Assembly (NCBI GenBank): GCA_964017145.1
Contig: OZ024845.1
Span: 1,302,001 to 1,366,000 of the forward strand
DNA from: Agrocybe praecox
Lineage: Eukaryota > Basidiomycota > Agaricomycetes > Agaricales > Agrocybaceae
Length of the DNA stretch: 64,000 bases
Direction: 5' to 3'
Shown piece by piece: positions 11,924 through 22,436 of this stretch (positions are counted from its first letter, which is position 1; every line of letters starts with the position of its first letter). The notes below the pieces were generated by a model. The model ran no database searches, was not told the DNA's origin, and saw only the letters and a program-made list of their open reading frames with translations. Both the position numbers and the translations under genes were made by a program.

Positions 11924-14467
11924 TTACACAGCCACACCCCGAGGGACCATTACGAGGTTACGTACCCTCCGCCTGAATTTTGCAGGAAACCAGCGTTTAG
12001 TAAAGTTGAAGAGACGTAGGATTGGTTTGGGCTTTTGTGCGTTGACTTCAGGAGGAGGCATAAGTTCGGGCTCAGAGGGCCGATGCTGCTTTGTGTTTGC
12101 GTTGATATCGATGCTTTGAGTTGAAGGTGAAGAAAGCCCTTCGACAAAATTCGAGCCTGAGGCAGCTCCAGAAACGGTGGTTAACCTGGATGATGTTGGA
12201 GACGTCGCTGTGGCAGCGGGCGGAAGGGGGCTGGTTGAAGGTGAAAGATACTTCTCCGCTCCGAGAACGTAGCTAGATTCGTGGAAATAGTCCACACATT
12301 CACCTGCCAAACCTTCCTTCCTGCTTAACGCGAAGGGTAAAAATCCGGAGCGAATAAATGTTTCCAGTTCAGGCCTTGGGGATGTCGCATCCAACAGCGC
12401 GAAACTGGATTTGCGGGGTATGTATAACGGCTTTGACAGAGGGAGAGAACATGCTGGCGATGGCAAAAGATTTTTATCTGCATTTCGGTAATTGGCATAA
12501 TCAAGCTGAATTTGAGAATTCGGTTGCAAAAGATCGGGAGAAAGTTCGATCCTTGGTTTCGTTGAAATTGGGCTTCGACTTTCGATGTTGATGGGATCGG
12601 ATGGATGGTGAAGTTCTCTATGAACCTCGTGGGGAGATGGCCCATGGCTCTCGGTGGCAGGAACAGAAAACGTGGCGGGTATACTGGCATCGAGTGTGGA
12701 TTGATTGAGTGTGTCGGTGATGACGGTATTTGGTTCACAGTCATTGGAAGAAGGATGGGGAAGTCGTTTCCTTGGTCTAAAAGAAAGTTTTCGAAGAAGT
12801 GATGTTTCGCTAGTGAGAATGGTGTGTTTTTCAATGGTGCGTTCTTCATAAGGTTGAGAAGCTGCAACATTGAAAAAAAAAATGACGATAAGAATATTTC
12901 GAGAAATGGCGGATATTCGAACATACCAGGTAGTGGATCTGTATAGTGGATGATATCTTTCTTCATTTCAGCGAGCGCAAGGGCATCTTGTTGGGCAAGT
13001 ATAGAGTCTAGTCGCGTGACGGAAGAAGAAGAATGGAGCCCGCTCTCAACCACCGACCCAAAACCAAGACCAATAATGTGGCCTGCTGAAGAGCGAGCTG
13101 CGACTGCTATGGCCGACTTGGGAAGCACCTCCTCAATTTTTACAGAGCTGACATCGATGCTTGCTGACGTTCTAGACTGATTTGAAACGGCTACAGGTAA
13201 TGGTTCTTGCACTTGGTCCTCCAATGAACAGGATTCAAAAGAGTTATCGTAATATGACGAGAAACTATCATCTAGGGGCTAAATTTGTATGAGTAGCGTA
13301 ACATTGACATAAAACGATAAAATATACTTACTGAAGAGGGCTGATGCACAGGGACACCTAGTCCTAATCCAACCACAGAAGGATCTGGAGGGGGCATTCC
13401 TTCAATGCTAGCGGCGACCTCCAGGCGCAAGAGGGTTGGAAGATCCAAATCTTCTCCAGTTAGAACACTGGTGCGATGACTAAACCTCGAGGAAAACATA
13501 AGCGCAGAGATCGCGACCAATGGAGAACCGTCAGGAGAGTGCCCATTCAGGGAGCAGTCACTATAAATTGCTGGAGAGGAAATGGTAACGGAATGTGTAT
13601 TGAGTTGGATAGGTTGGATAGGAGATAAGACAAAGTGGGATAGTGATGCCGAAATATCAACCGATGCCACACTGGGGCTAGAAAGTAAAAGTGGAGAACA
13701 ATTCGAATCAAGTTCGGTGGCTCGCAGCGCAGGTTTTGGTGGCATTTGAGGATGCATAGTCTCTTGGTTGACCAAATCTTCATGGCCGATGGCAGAGGCA
13801 TAACAGGAGATATCCGACGTGATCTGGTAATCGTCATCCGCTGTTGTCTGAATCTTTGGTTATCGATTAAAAAATTGCTACCAAGCAACAAAGGCAAAGA
13901 GATACACACCTCCCCTTGGCTGGCTTCGACAATATCATGTTCTGTGACGATGATCCTCGAAGCAGCTATTGAGTACGAATGTGAATTATTGGGAGATGAA
14001 TCGTTCGACAAAGGGCCTTTTCGTCTCTCCATGATTTCCAAGGCACGACGGCTGTTGATACTAGGCATCGTCCTACTTAGCTTGGTAGCTACGGCATCGA
14101 ATGGGTCCCGTCCTTCCTCATCTATGTCTTCCCCGTCAAAATTATCTTCGCTCCTAATCCAAAGACTGTCGGAGGTTCGCAATTTGTCCTGGAATGTGGA
14201 GAAAAGAGGACGTGGATTGTAGCTATGGTTTAAATCCCTAGGATGACCATCCCCTAGTTTGGAATTGAGAGGTGTAACAGGAGGTGTAATATCTGTAAGA
14301 TAAGCTGAACCAGATGATCCACGAGAAAGTCTTTCAAGATATGCAGAGGTAGCTGAATACGAGGACGATCCCGACGAAGTGGTAGACCCCGAGAAGGCCT
14401 GCGTCTCGGAAACTGGGTGAAGGGGTGGAGGTCGGTGCGCCAGAAACCCATCATGTGAGGTCGCCAT
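11924..14467 (-). CDS. Large serine/proline-rich protein of unknown function
   Basis: Four exons join cleanly. Exon 1 starts MATSHDGFLAHRPPPLHP and ends IVEASQGE at about 13,912. Exon 2 opens IQTTADDDYQITSD and ends VPVHQPSS. Exon 3 opens PLDDSFSSYYDNSFESCS and ends DPLP. Exon 4 opens with QPYEERTIEKHTIL and ends FRRRVRNLVMVPRGVAV. Introns are 55-65 bp, GT..AG. The roughly 780-residue product is low in complexity, rich in Ser, Pro and Thr, with a few acidic patches (EDIDEEGRDPF) and basic ones (KLSFRPRKRLPHP, and KRWFPAKFRRRVRN near the C-terminus). There is no signal peptide or membrane segment. This composition fits a disordered cytoplasmic or nuclear regulator, but I do not recognise the family. 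The long clean splicing across about 2.5 kb supports a real gene. Confidence 0.7.
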
Positions 14468-15136
14468 TGTAGATAATTGGCAGATTACTCTCTTCCTCTG
14501 TGAGCTTTCGGATTTATATTCTTCGTATCAGAAACTGTTTTGAAGTCCAGTCTGGACTGGCACTGTTTGAGAATCATCGACATGTACCGGGCGTCATACG
14601 TTGCCTTCTCAGACAAACGTTCCGTGTCTTTGAGCGCCATTATTTTGGATTTTGAACAATCGAAAGTGGGTTGGTCAGAGAATCGATCGGGAAAGAGGGC
14701 GCCTGTATCGAACCTTGGACTAACGGGTTGGTAGTTGTGGGGTATATTCGAATAATCGATTGTTGTTCATTGCTATACCTTGACTGGTAATGTCAATCTT
14801 TTGGGGCACTCTTTGAAGTCGTTTTCATGATTGAAGATAGTTTTCCTGAAATTATTGCGTAGGACTGGCGTAGGAACGAGGCGAACGAGGCCAAAACAAG
14901 GCGAAATTCAGCGTTGTGACAACGCGCATATCACGATTCACCTGACCGTGACACAGTTTACATGAGCGCCCAGCGGACTCCGGAACCCCCAAAACGCATT
15001 TTTCCCAAATTTTTCTATTTTCCCCTTTGCTCATCGCTCATGAAAAACACCACCTTTGGAACATGATAAGTGCTTTCATATATACTTGCGCTTCTAATCT
15101 GATTATAGGCCATGAAAAGTGAACAGCCATGATCCA
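14468..15136. other. Upstream region of the serine-rich gene
   Basis: Non-coding as far as I can see. It would contain the promoter of the 11,924-14,467 gene. No motif called. Confidence 0.4.
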
Positions 15137-15545
15137 CTACTGCCCGACTCGGAGAAAGTATAATAGCGGTCGCACGTATAACGACTCGTTGGCCAGTGTA
15201 TTTGCGTCCATGAGAGAGGGGATCGTCATGATACGCCTAGAGACGGAGCGAGAATTTTGCTCTGGGTGTCCTTTGTCTGTACAAGAAAGCCAAATTCTGC
15301 CCATTCCCGGCATCGACTTTGACACTACCACACGTGCATACCCTTTGCACAGACAAGCACCATATGCCGCCTCCCAGGATCAGAAACCGAGACTTACACC
15401 ATTGTAACCTCTGATTGTGACCTGCTTGAAATGGCCGCCGACGAAGAGAAAGGTCGCCTTGTTTCCTGTCTCGATCTCCGAAGATACGTTGTCTTTCCAA
15501 GACACCCTTCCAGTGATGTACTCTATCCACAAAAACAACATTCAA
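15137..15545 (-). other. Possible coding exons of an unidentified gene
   Basis: A minus-strand frame reads VEYITGRVSWKDNV, SSEIETGNKATFLFVGGHF and KQVTIRGYNG, then meets a plausible intron (gtgtaagtctcgg to gcaaag) and a following exon. The hydrophobic-strand pattern and well-placed splice sites suggest a beta-rich protein fragment, but neither start nor end is visible and I cannot name the family. Confidence 0.3.
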
Positions 15546-15714
15546 TTGTACCCCATTCTATATTCTTCTGAGAGACTAGCTACCTTGCCTCAAGCTTTCG
15601 AAAAATGATTGCACGATACTTTTGCAATGTCATTTCTCGTCATCCCCTCTCCTCGTTCCTCTTTTCTTCTTTCCGCTCCTCCCTCTTTTTTCAACCCTTT
15701 GCTCCTCATCCGTT

Positions 15715-15960
15715 CATCCATCGCTCTACTTACATACATACACACGTACATGTACACTCTCTATCTCTACCTCTACTCCTTATCACTATCCTTCTGTCTC
15801 TTAACACCAAACTGAGCGGTATCGCTACCGACTGTTTATACCATCCTTTTCTTGCATTTTCCTTTTCCATTTCCCTTGGCGCGGTTTCGCGGTTCACTTT
15901 TCCTCTTTGGTTTTTGTTGTATACAAAATCTCCTCTCCTCTCTCCTTTACCTTCCTCCCC
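15715..15960 (+). repeat. Pyrimidine-rich block, copy 1
   Basis: CT-rich stretch carrying the shared landmarks 'GGTATTGCTAC/GGTATCGCTAC', 'GCGG/GCAGTTTCGCGGTTC' and 'GTATACAAAATCTCC'. The same landmarks recur in the same order at about 21,680-21,925. Open frames over it are an effect of the base composition. Confidence 0.6.
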
Positions 15961-16548
15961 GTCCGTCCTTCTATATATAAGGACAAATAGCATAAGTACC
16001 GTACAGGCTCGCTCGCTAGGTATTAACCTTGTTAATATAATCATCGTTTTTGTTGTTGTTTGAGTCCGGACTTGGAGTTGAGCGGACGTGGACTAATCGA
16101 TTACATACCCCTCCCAGATCCCATTGACATACTGAAGTAATACTACATAAAACGAAAAACCTCCTGTAATTGATTCGTCGGGAGTCAAGAATTTGAGCAA
16201 CATTTAGTGCTGAGCACCCAGATAATGGCTTTGAGACGAGCCATATTGTTGCTTTTCGTTTACATTCGGAGCGAGATGCGCGGGGCGGCTAGTAGGTAGG
16301 TCACGGTAGGTTCAAAGATGTACTGCAATGCTCCCAGGAGAGGAGCTGGATATTTGGTAGAGTACTTGAGGGGGACGACTCCAGCCACCTGCAAAAGGGG
16401 GTTGATGATAATACCGACGACTGCAACATCTTTTCAGCAATCAAGCGAGGGTCATAATAGGCGAACAAGGTCAAATGGACGTCATTCTATGGAGGGCGAA
16501 ATGATTCATTGACAGAGCTGATCCGACTCGGAGAGCTGAAGGCGAAAG

Positions 16549-17510
16549 GTGGTTTTTTCTCCAATTCAGCTTCATCGTCTCTGGTTGAGAATCATCGAAG
16601 GAAGTCTATCGTTGGTTCGACGGATATCCCAAGTAAGCCCAGGCCAACGCAATAATGTAAGAAACCTAGACGGATACCGTCCCAGAGGTGTCTTCATGAG
16701 TGCCAATTCGCGAACGTTCTATCCTTCGCCACCACCATTACCATCTTCTTTTTCTTTTTCTTTTTCTTTTTCTTTTTCTTTTTCATATTTATCTCCATCT
16801 CCATATTCTTCACCTCTTCTTTCACCTACACCTGCACCAACATTAAAATCCACGCCAACAAACATCGAAATGAACATCCACACGCATCGCATCCGTCTCT
16901 TCCTAACCTTCCTACACGGACACCTGCACCAACATCAACAATAACGCCCACACCCATCACATCTTCCCCCTCGGTGCGAATAAGATAGGGCGTCGCCAAA
17001 GTCGAGCTTGACGATCCTGCGGCTAGGACTAGAATTGATCAATCGGGCTGGCCTTCGTCGTCGTCGTCTTCGCGTAGCAGTTACGGGCATGGGCATAATA
17101 CCACCCATACCACCCACACTAACACCCACAATACCCACGGCACACCAACGAGTAGGAGGAGCGTTAGCACGGGTGCTGTGAGCGGTGCAAGCGGATCTAG
17201 TGCGCTGAGAGCGAGAAAGAGAGAGGACCATGCCGAGCGCGAACGCAAGTGAGAAAGGGAAAGTTAGGGGTACGGAGGTGGGCACGGAGGTGGGCACGGA
17301 GGTGGAGGGCGTGCGATGAGTCGCGATCGGGATAGGGGTGCAGAGAGGGCTGGAGCTGGAACGCCTAGTAGTCGCACTACGAGCCGCGAACGAGAACATG
17401 AGTTGGGACCCTTGTCAACCCCCAACACACATTGTTTTGTGTCCGAACCTGAGAACACCGGTGTTCGTCATGACCAAAAAAGAAGGCGAGCTTAAATGTG
17501 AAGAAGGCGG
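16549..17510 (+). pseudogene. Gene A fragment, copy 1
   Basis: Plus-strand exon with the shared segment RGVFMSANSRTFYPSPPPLP, then a Pro/Ser/Thr-rich stretch (LSPTPAPTLKSTPT) and a charged tail (ALRARKREDHAERERK, TSREREHELGPLSTP). The frame is interrupted by indels and stops, and a short repeat (GGGCACGGAGGT) is locally expanded. The parent protein is not recognised. Confidence 0.45.
16747..16784 (+). repeat. TTTTTC microsatellite
   Basis: About six uninterrupted TTTTTC units inside the Pro/Ser-rich part of gene A copy 1. Copies 2 and 3 have short TTCTCCATCTCC-type repeats at the equivalent place, so this tract expanded after duplication. Confidence 0.8.
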
Positions 17511-17559
17511 CCCAGCCTGTGACGCCGAGAATATACCGACCTGCTGAAAGACTCAATAT

Positions 17560-17960
17560 ACAAGCTGTACGAGTCGCTGGTTCACATGTACGTCGTCCGT
17601 CGAGAGCCCAAAGTTCCTAATATCAACTGGTCATTTTTTCCCGTTAAGCTTGGATCGAGTGAGTAAAAAAGGAAGACTTACCACTGATCGAAGTAGCCCC
17701 TGCGCGTATATTTACCTCAAGACCGATTGTTTCGTCATAGTTGGCCATGCTAGGCAGTCATATATACGTTGGACAAGGACGAGACATGTAGGGCGGCGCA
17801 TAGAGTGCATATCTGTGGCAAAGTTCAGACATAATCAAGGCATAGTTGTCCAGACGTACCTGTATTGTGTGCTATGGTTATCCGTTAATACAGCCATCCA
17901 TCGACCTGCATGACACTCACATCTGGAGTGCTGTACGAGAAAGCGATTGATATGGGTTTC
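17560..17960 (-). pseudogene. Glyoxal oxidase 3' fragment, copy 1
   Basis: Minus-strand remnant of the C-terminal domain: the MSxPxPTYxGLPSMxNYD segment around 17,790-17,730, and 'FGLSTDDVHVNQRLVQL' near 17,620-17,570. The latter corresponds to GFATHGVHMDQR of the intact gene. The copper-ligand His in that motif is lost (TH to TD). Only this tail of the gene is present. Confidence 0.6.
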
Positions 17961-18635
17961 GTGCGATATCGAACGACTAAATGCATACCGATTTTTCAAC
18001 GATGATCATGGGCCAGAGACAAAATCTCGAGTGCGAGGATTTTTGAAGACCAGAGCTCGAATGGTGGCCATGAAATCCATCGGAATAACTCAAGTTTAGA
18101 TCGATTGCACTGTCCGCTTAGAAATCGGACGTCTGTTGAAGGTTTTTTTTATCTTATCGGGGTCCAAAAATCCGATGGAGTTTCTTGCCCAAGCATAACT
18201 TATTCGAATTGAAGAATAAGTCTCCGACAGGGTCGTCTTCGTTCCCAGATCCGAGTCCTTGCCTTTGTCGTTCTTCCTGCCATATACAGCCAGTTGCATC
18301 TTGCTGCCGCATACATTCATGGGAGTTCGTAAACGTCACGGTATGTCCGTAGTACCTTCATGATCATACATCACTGCGTAAACGTCCTAATGTAGAACGA
18401 TGCCATCGCTGTTGGAGGAGAACTGAAGGACAGAATGTGAAAGTTATATGGACACATGCTTCGACTTGCGTGAAGACATAAACCGGTGAGGCTGGAATAC
18501 GGTGAGTCTCCATTCATTTTTGCTTGGGAGCAGAGAGTAGTAGATGGGACACAAAAGCTCGGAGTCGCAACTCGCTGCTCGTCCAAACGTTGAACGCGGT
18601 CATGTGACCTTTCGGTCTGCATTGTGATTTTAGCC

Positions 18636-18835
18636 NNNNNNNNNNNNNNNNNNNNNNNNNNNNNNNNNNNNNNNNNNNNNNNNNNNNNNNNNNNNNNNNN
18701 NNNNNNNNNNNNNNNNNNNNNNNNNNNNNNNNNNNNNNNNNNNNNNNNNNNNNNNNNNNNNNNNNNNNNNNNNNNNNNNNNNNNNNNNNNNNNNNNNNNN
18801 NNNNNNNNNNNNNNNNNNNNNNNNNNNNNNNNNNN
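18636..18835. other. Assembly gap (200 N)
   Basis: Exactly 200 undetermined bases, which is often a placeholder length, so the real distance may differ. It falls at the distal end of module copy 1. Confidence 0.99.
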
Positions 18836-20034
18836 CCTCAAAAAACCGGGTTTTCAAGCATATTTTACTATAAATGAAACAATCGTCAGCTTTTGACGTC
18901 ATGAAAATATGTAGTACCTTTTTGCGTAATAAATATGCTCAAATTCAGTAATCAATTAAAGGTAACAACTTGTGAGATGATACATTATCTACATCGAGAC
19001 ATCTCACTGCATAAGAAATATGTCAGAGGCCAATAAAAGTGTACGGTTACTACTATATGCGTGTTTATATCAGAATCTCGATCGTTTCTGTGCTATTCAT
19101 ATCATGATTCTCATGGTGTGGAGCATGTACACTGCCATTCGGAGTTGCTCAAAGATAGACTAATGTACGTCGTGCTGGTGCATGTCTCTACATCAGACCT
19201 TGGTACTGAAATGGATCATGAACTTTAAATTCATTATATTGTGAGCCCTTTCTATGTTATACAGCCCTCATACATGATAAAGTTGCGTTCATACGCGAGG
19301 TGCAGCCGTCAAGCGAAGCGTGGGAACTATTCAAACAACCCTTGAAAAACCAGTTATTCGCATTGCTCTGGCCGCACAGACAGCTGAAAGAGGTGTAAAA
19401 CTCACAAAACGAGGAAGAATAATAGCTTTATAAATTTTACCTGTGGGTTACACATCAATATAATTTAGGTTTTCCTTGCTGGCCACACTCGAATAAATCC
19501 CAAAAGTTAGTGCTGCATGCTTTATACAATATTTTATGATTATCTGTACTTGTCCTAGATACAGGTTCATTTGTATTATTTATCTTAAAAACAATGTCAC
19601 AAGTGATGTTTACAATGAGGGGCGTAAAATAAAGATTAGTGACTCTCCGCTTCGCAGTGCTGCTATTTTTAGATCACGAAGCTATGCGATATCGGGGAGA
19701 CATGCAATATGTACGGACTTACCTATAATTTCTTCGCTTTTGAAGACTCGTTTTTGGGGTTACGAAATATCCTATATATGCTATACTGCACCATTGGGGT
19801 ACAACTAGGAGTATAATGAGTGTAAACAGAACGTAGGGACATATAGAATCAAAATATCAGTTAAAAACGACATGGAATAAAGTGGTTTTAATCAGAAAAA
19901 CATGTAAAAGAATGGAAAAAATTTCTTGCTCTCCTGGGATGTAAATAAGACCTCGTTATAGATAAATAACGCCGAAAATCGTTCATTTAGACAGTTTATA
20001 ACGAGGAAACCGACCCGGAACATCTGATCAGACT
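18836..20034. other. AT-rich stretch, nothing recognised
   Basis: AT-rich, with short open frames only. No protein motif, tRNA or clear repeat was seen before the tandem array at about 20,035. Confidence 0.4.
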
Positions 20035-20500
20035 GTTCTTAAAATAAATCACCGAGGAGGGCTATTTCGACACTGATTTTTGTTCTAAAGCTCATTATTT
20101 ACTATTCTACGGATTTAACAATTGTTATATAGGGCCTACAGTACACAGGAGAGGTCAGAAAAAGTAATGGTGGTCTCTAGCCATTGACATTTGTCTATTC
20201 CTAAAATAGCTCGCCCAATTGGCGGATTCTGATCCCAATTTCTGCTCTAAAACTCATTATTTACTATTCTACGGATTTAACAATTGTTATATAGGGTCTA
20301 CAGTACACGGGATAGGTCAGAACAAGTAATGGTGGTCTGAACTCATCATATTTGATTATTCTTAAAATAGCTCGCCCAATAGGGGGATTCTGATCCTGAT
20401 TTTTGCTCTAAAACTCATTATTTACTATTCTACAGGTTTTACAATCGTTATATAGGGACTACGGTACGCGGGAGAGCTCAGACAAACATTGGTGAGTTAT
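20035..20500 (+). repeat. Tandem repeat, about 161-bp unit, nearly three copies
   Basis: The landmark CTCATTATTTACTATTCTAC recurs at 20,091, 20,253 and 20,414, giving periods of 162 and 161 bp. 'GTTATATAGGG' and 'AAAATAGCTCGCCCAAT' follow in each full unit. The last unit is cut short and runs into a G homopolymer. Confidence 0.85.
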
Positions 20501-20501
20501 C

Positions 20502-20519
20502 GGGGGGGGGGGGGGGGGG
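20502..20519 (+). repeat. G18 homopolymer
   Basis: Eighteen consecutive G directly at the end of the 161-bp tandem array. It could form a G-quadruplex. Its exact length may be unreliable in the assembly. Confidence 0.9.
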
Positions 20520-20569
20520 AGCTATTTATGGTGCAAACGGCGCACCATATAGCCGTGAATCATAATGAT

Positions 20570-20835
20570 TTTCGTTCTTGACCACGACCTTGCACTTACA
20601 TGTCGAAACCTCATCGCTATTCACACAAGACGATTTCAAAGAAAAGTTTTCAGGCTCATACATCCCAGACGATTCTCAACAAACTACGTCGGCCGCCGCA
20701 TATCAACTGGTTTCCGTAGCCAAGGCCCATCTCCCTTTGGTCAACTTTCGAGGGAGCAGGAACTTCAACAAGAGGCGGCTGGTCATCATGCGAGCTCCAT
20801 GTTCCAAAAATTCCCAGAGCTCTTGCTTTAGACTA
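20570..20835 (+). pseudogene. Gene B fragment, copy 1
   Basis: Shares with 41,440-41,770 the DNA from 'CACTTACATCTCGAAACCTCATC' to 'GCGAGCTCC.TGTTCCAAAA' (the copies differ at a few bases). In one plus frame the end reads QGPSPFGQLSREQELQQEA then ASSMFQ; the other copy has REKELEREALEKSDYYASSVFQ-type sequence with a 9-bp, frame-preserving length difference. That preservation points to past coding. The parent gene is not recognised. Confidence 0.4.
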
Positions 20836-20999
20836 TGTCTCTTCCCTCGATCACCAAAATCACGACCACCCACCGCATAAAATATTCTGTCGTCTACGTT
20901 GTTCGTCACGATACATCTCCCTGCTTGCTAGCTTGCTCCTTCCGCCTATATCTGTCTGCCTTCCATCCACCACCGCTACTGCTGTCTTGCCTCACTCGG

Positions 21000-22436
21000 A
21001 AGATTTGAGCTCACCGCTAGTCGCCAATCTGGAAGTTGCGTTTGCCTTCTTCCTTCGCTATAATCCAACTGGCCGGTCTACCGACGCAATTAACCTTATT
21101 GTTTATTGTTGTTATTTTTCTTTGACCAACATACACTCTTTGGCTCTTGTGTGTCTTCCCGACATCGACCTCTCCTTTCTTGGGAGTTTTAACGGTGCGT
21201 CTTTATCCCGCCTCTCTTTTCTTTTACGCCTCTTCCTATTCTACTTCACTTCCTACCTGATTTCACTCCTGTTCTTGAAATTTTCTCCGCCTTTCGTTGG
21301 GTGTTTCTATATTATCTCGATATCCGGTTCTCGAACTGAATTCGTGACATTACGAAAGTAATGCCATTTCTCATTCTCTCTTTTCTATCTTCACTCAACC
21401 TCCCCCCTTCCTTCTCTTTAGCTCCGATCGTCGTAGTACATACACTACACTACCTATTGTATCGTATCGTATGAGCGTATAACCTTACCTAGCCAGCTTG
21501 CATATCCCAGTTCTCCTATGATGTATGTCATACTTTTTATGGGTTTCTGTACGCTCTTCTGTTCATCGTTGTTTTGTGTATTTGTTGTTCCGTACGTTCG
21601 TTGTTTTTTATGCTCGTAGTTCGTTGTTCTGCGCTTCTTTCGTGTTCGTGTCCGCGGTTCACTTCACCCCCTCTCGTCCATCTATCTACCACACTCTATC
21701 GTCACATGTTCATGCATACTCTTTATATCTACTCCTTAGCACTATCCCTTTCAAGTCTCTTAAAACCGAACTCGGCGGTATTGCTACTACCGCCTGTTTA
21801 TTCTATTCTTTTTTTGCATTTCCCTTTCCTCTTTTTCTTTGCGCAGTTTCGCGGTTCCGTTTCCGTTTCCATCGTATACAAAAATCTCCGTCCCCTGTTC
21901 CCTCTTGCGTTCCTGCTTTCTTTTTTACACTCCTGTCTTTGTACCTGCCTTACCTTCATCCTTACCTTCCTCCCTTCTCGTTCTTCCACTGTAAGTACAG
22001 TTTAAACAGGATTTGGGTGAGTGCATGCATGTGTTCGGCAACTTGTGGCGCTGCTGATGCGAGCCCCAAAGTAATCTGACTTGGTGGATTTCGGTGAATA
22101 TTGCAGTGTGCATGCTGTAGATGGAAAAGAGAATATGTTATCATTGATATAGCCTACATGTAAAATCATGTTTTCTTTCATTTGGTTGTGGGTTTCAATG
22201 TGTATATGGAAAAGATTGGTTTTCATTTACTTTGTTTTACATAGAATGTCAAGAGCAGTATATAGCTGGGGTCCTTTTTTGAATGTTTTTCTAAGTGGTA
22301 GTATATTCACAAAATTGAGATTGAATTTTTTGGGATCACAGAAATTTTTTGGACTTGTTAAGGACTTGATTTGTTGGTACCTTTTCTTTTGGCATCTTTA
22401 CCAGTATTTGTTGGGTCTTTAGTTGCTTAAATTTAA
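21000..22436. other. T-rich intergenic stretch with pyrimidine-rich block, copy 2
   Basis: The part at about 21,680-21,925 matches 15,715-15,960. The remainder is CT- or T-rich with long composition-driven open frames. The right end is the 3' flank of the G-domain gene that stops at 22,437. Confidence 0.45.

Larger units (their letters stand above)
16235..18625. repeat. Chimeric module, copy 1 (gene A tail + glyoxal oxidase tail)
   Basis: First of three diverged copies (others at about 31,180-33,690 and 39,905-41,430). Order in each: exons of unknown gene A on the plus strand; the 3' end of a glyoxal oxidase on the minus strand; then a shared tail containing 'TTTTGCTTGGGAGCAGAGAG', and 'GCGGTCATGTGAC' at the far end. 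Copy 1 stops about 10 bp before the assembly gap. Confidence 0.7.

Noticed and set aside
15605..16063. Plus-strand frame of 152 codons
   Set aside because: Same base-composition effect as at 21.5 kb.
21525..22079. Plus-strand frame of 184 codons rich in Phe, Leu and Ser
   Set aside because: It is a product of CT-rich DNA; the matching block at 15.7 kb is open in a different frame with no conserved protein.
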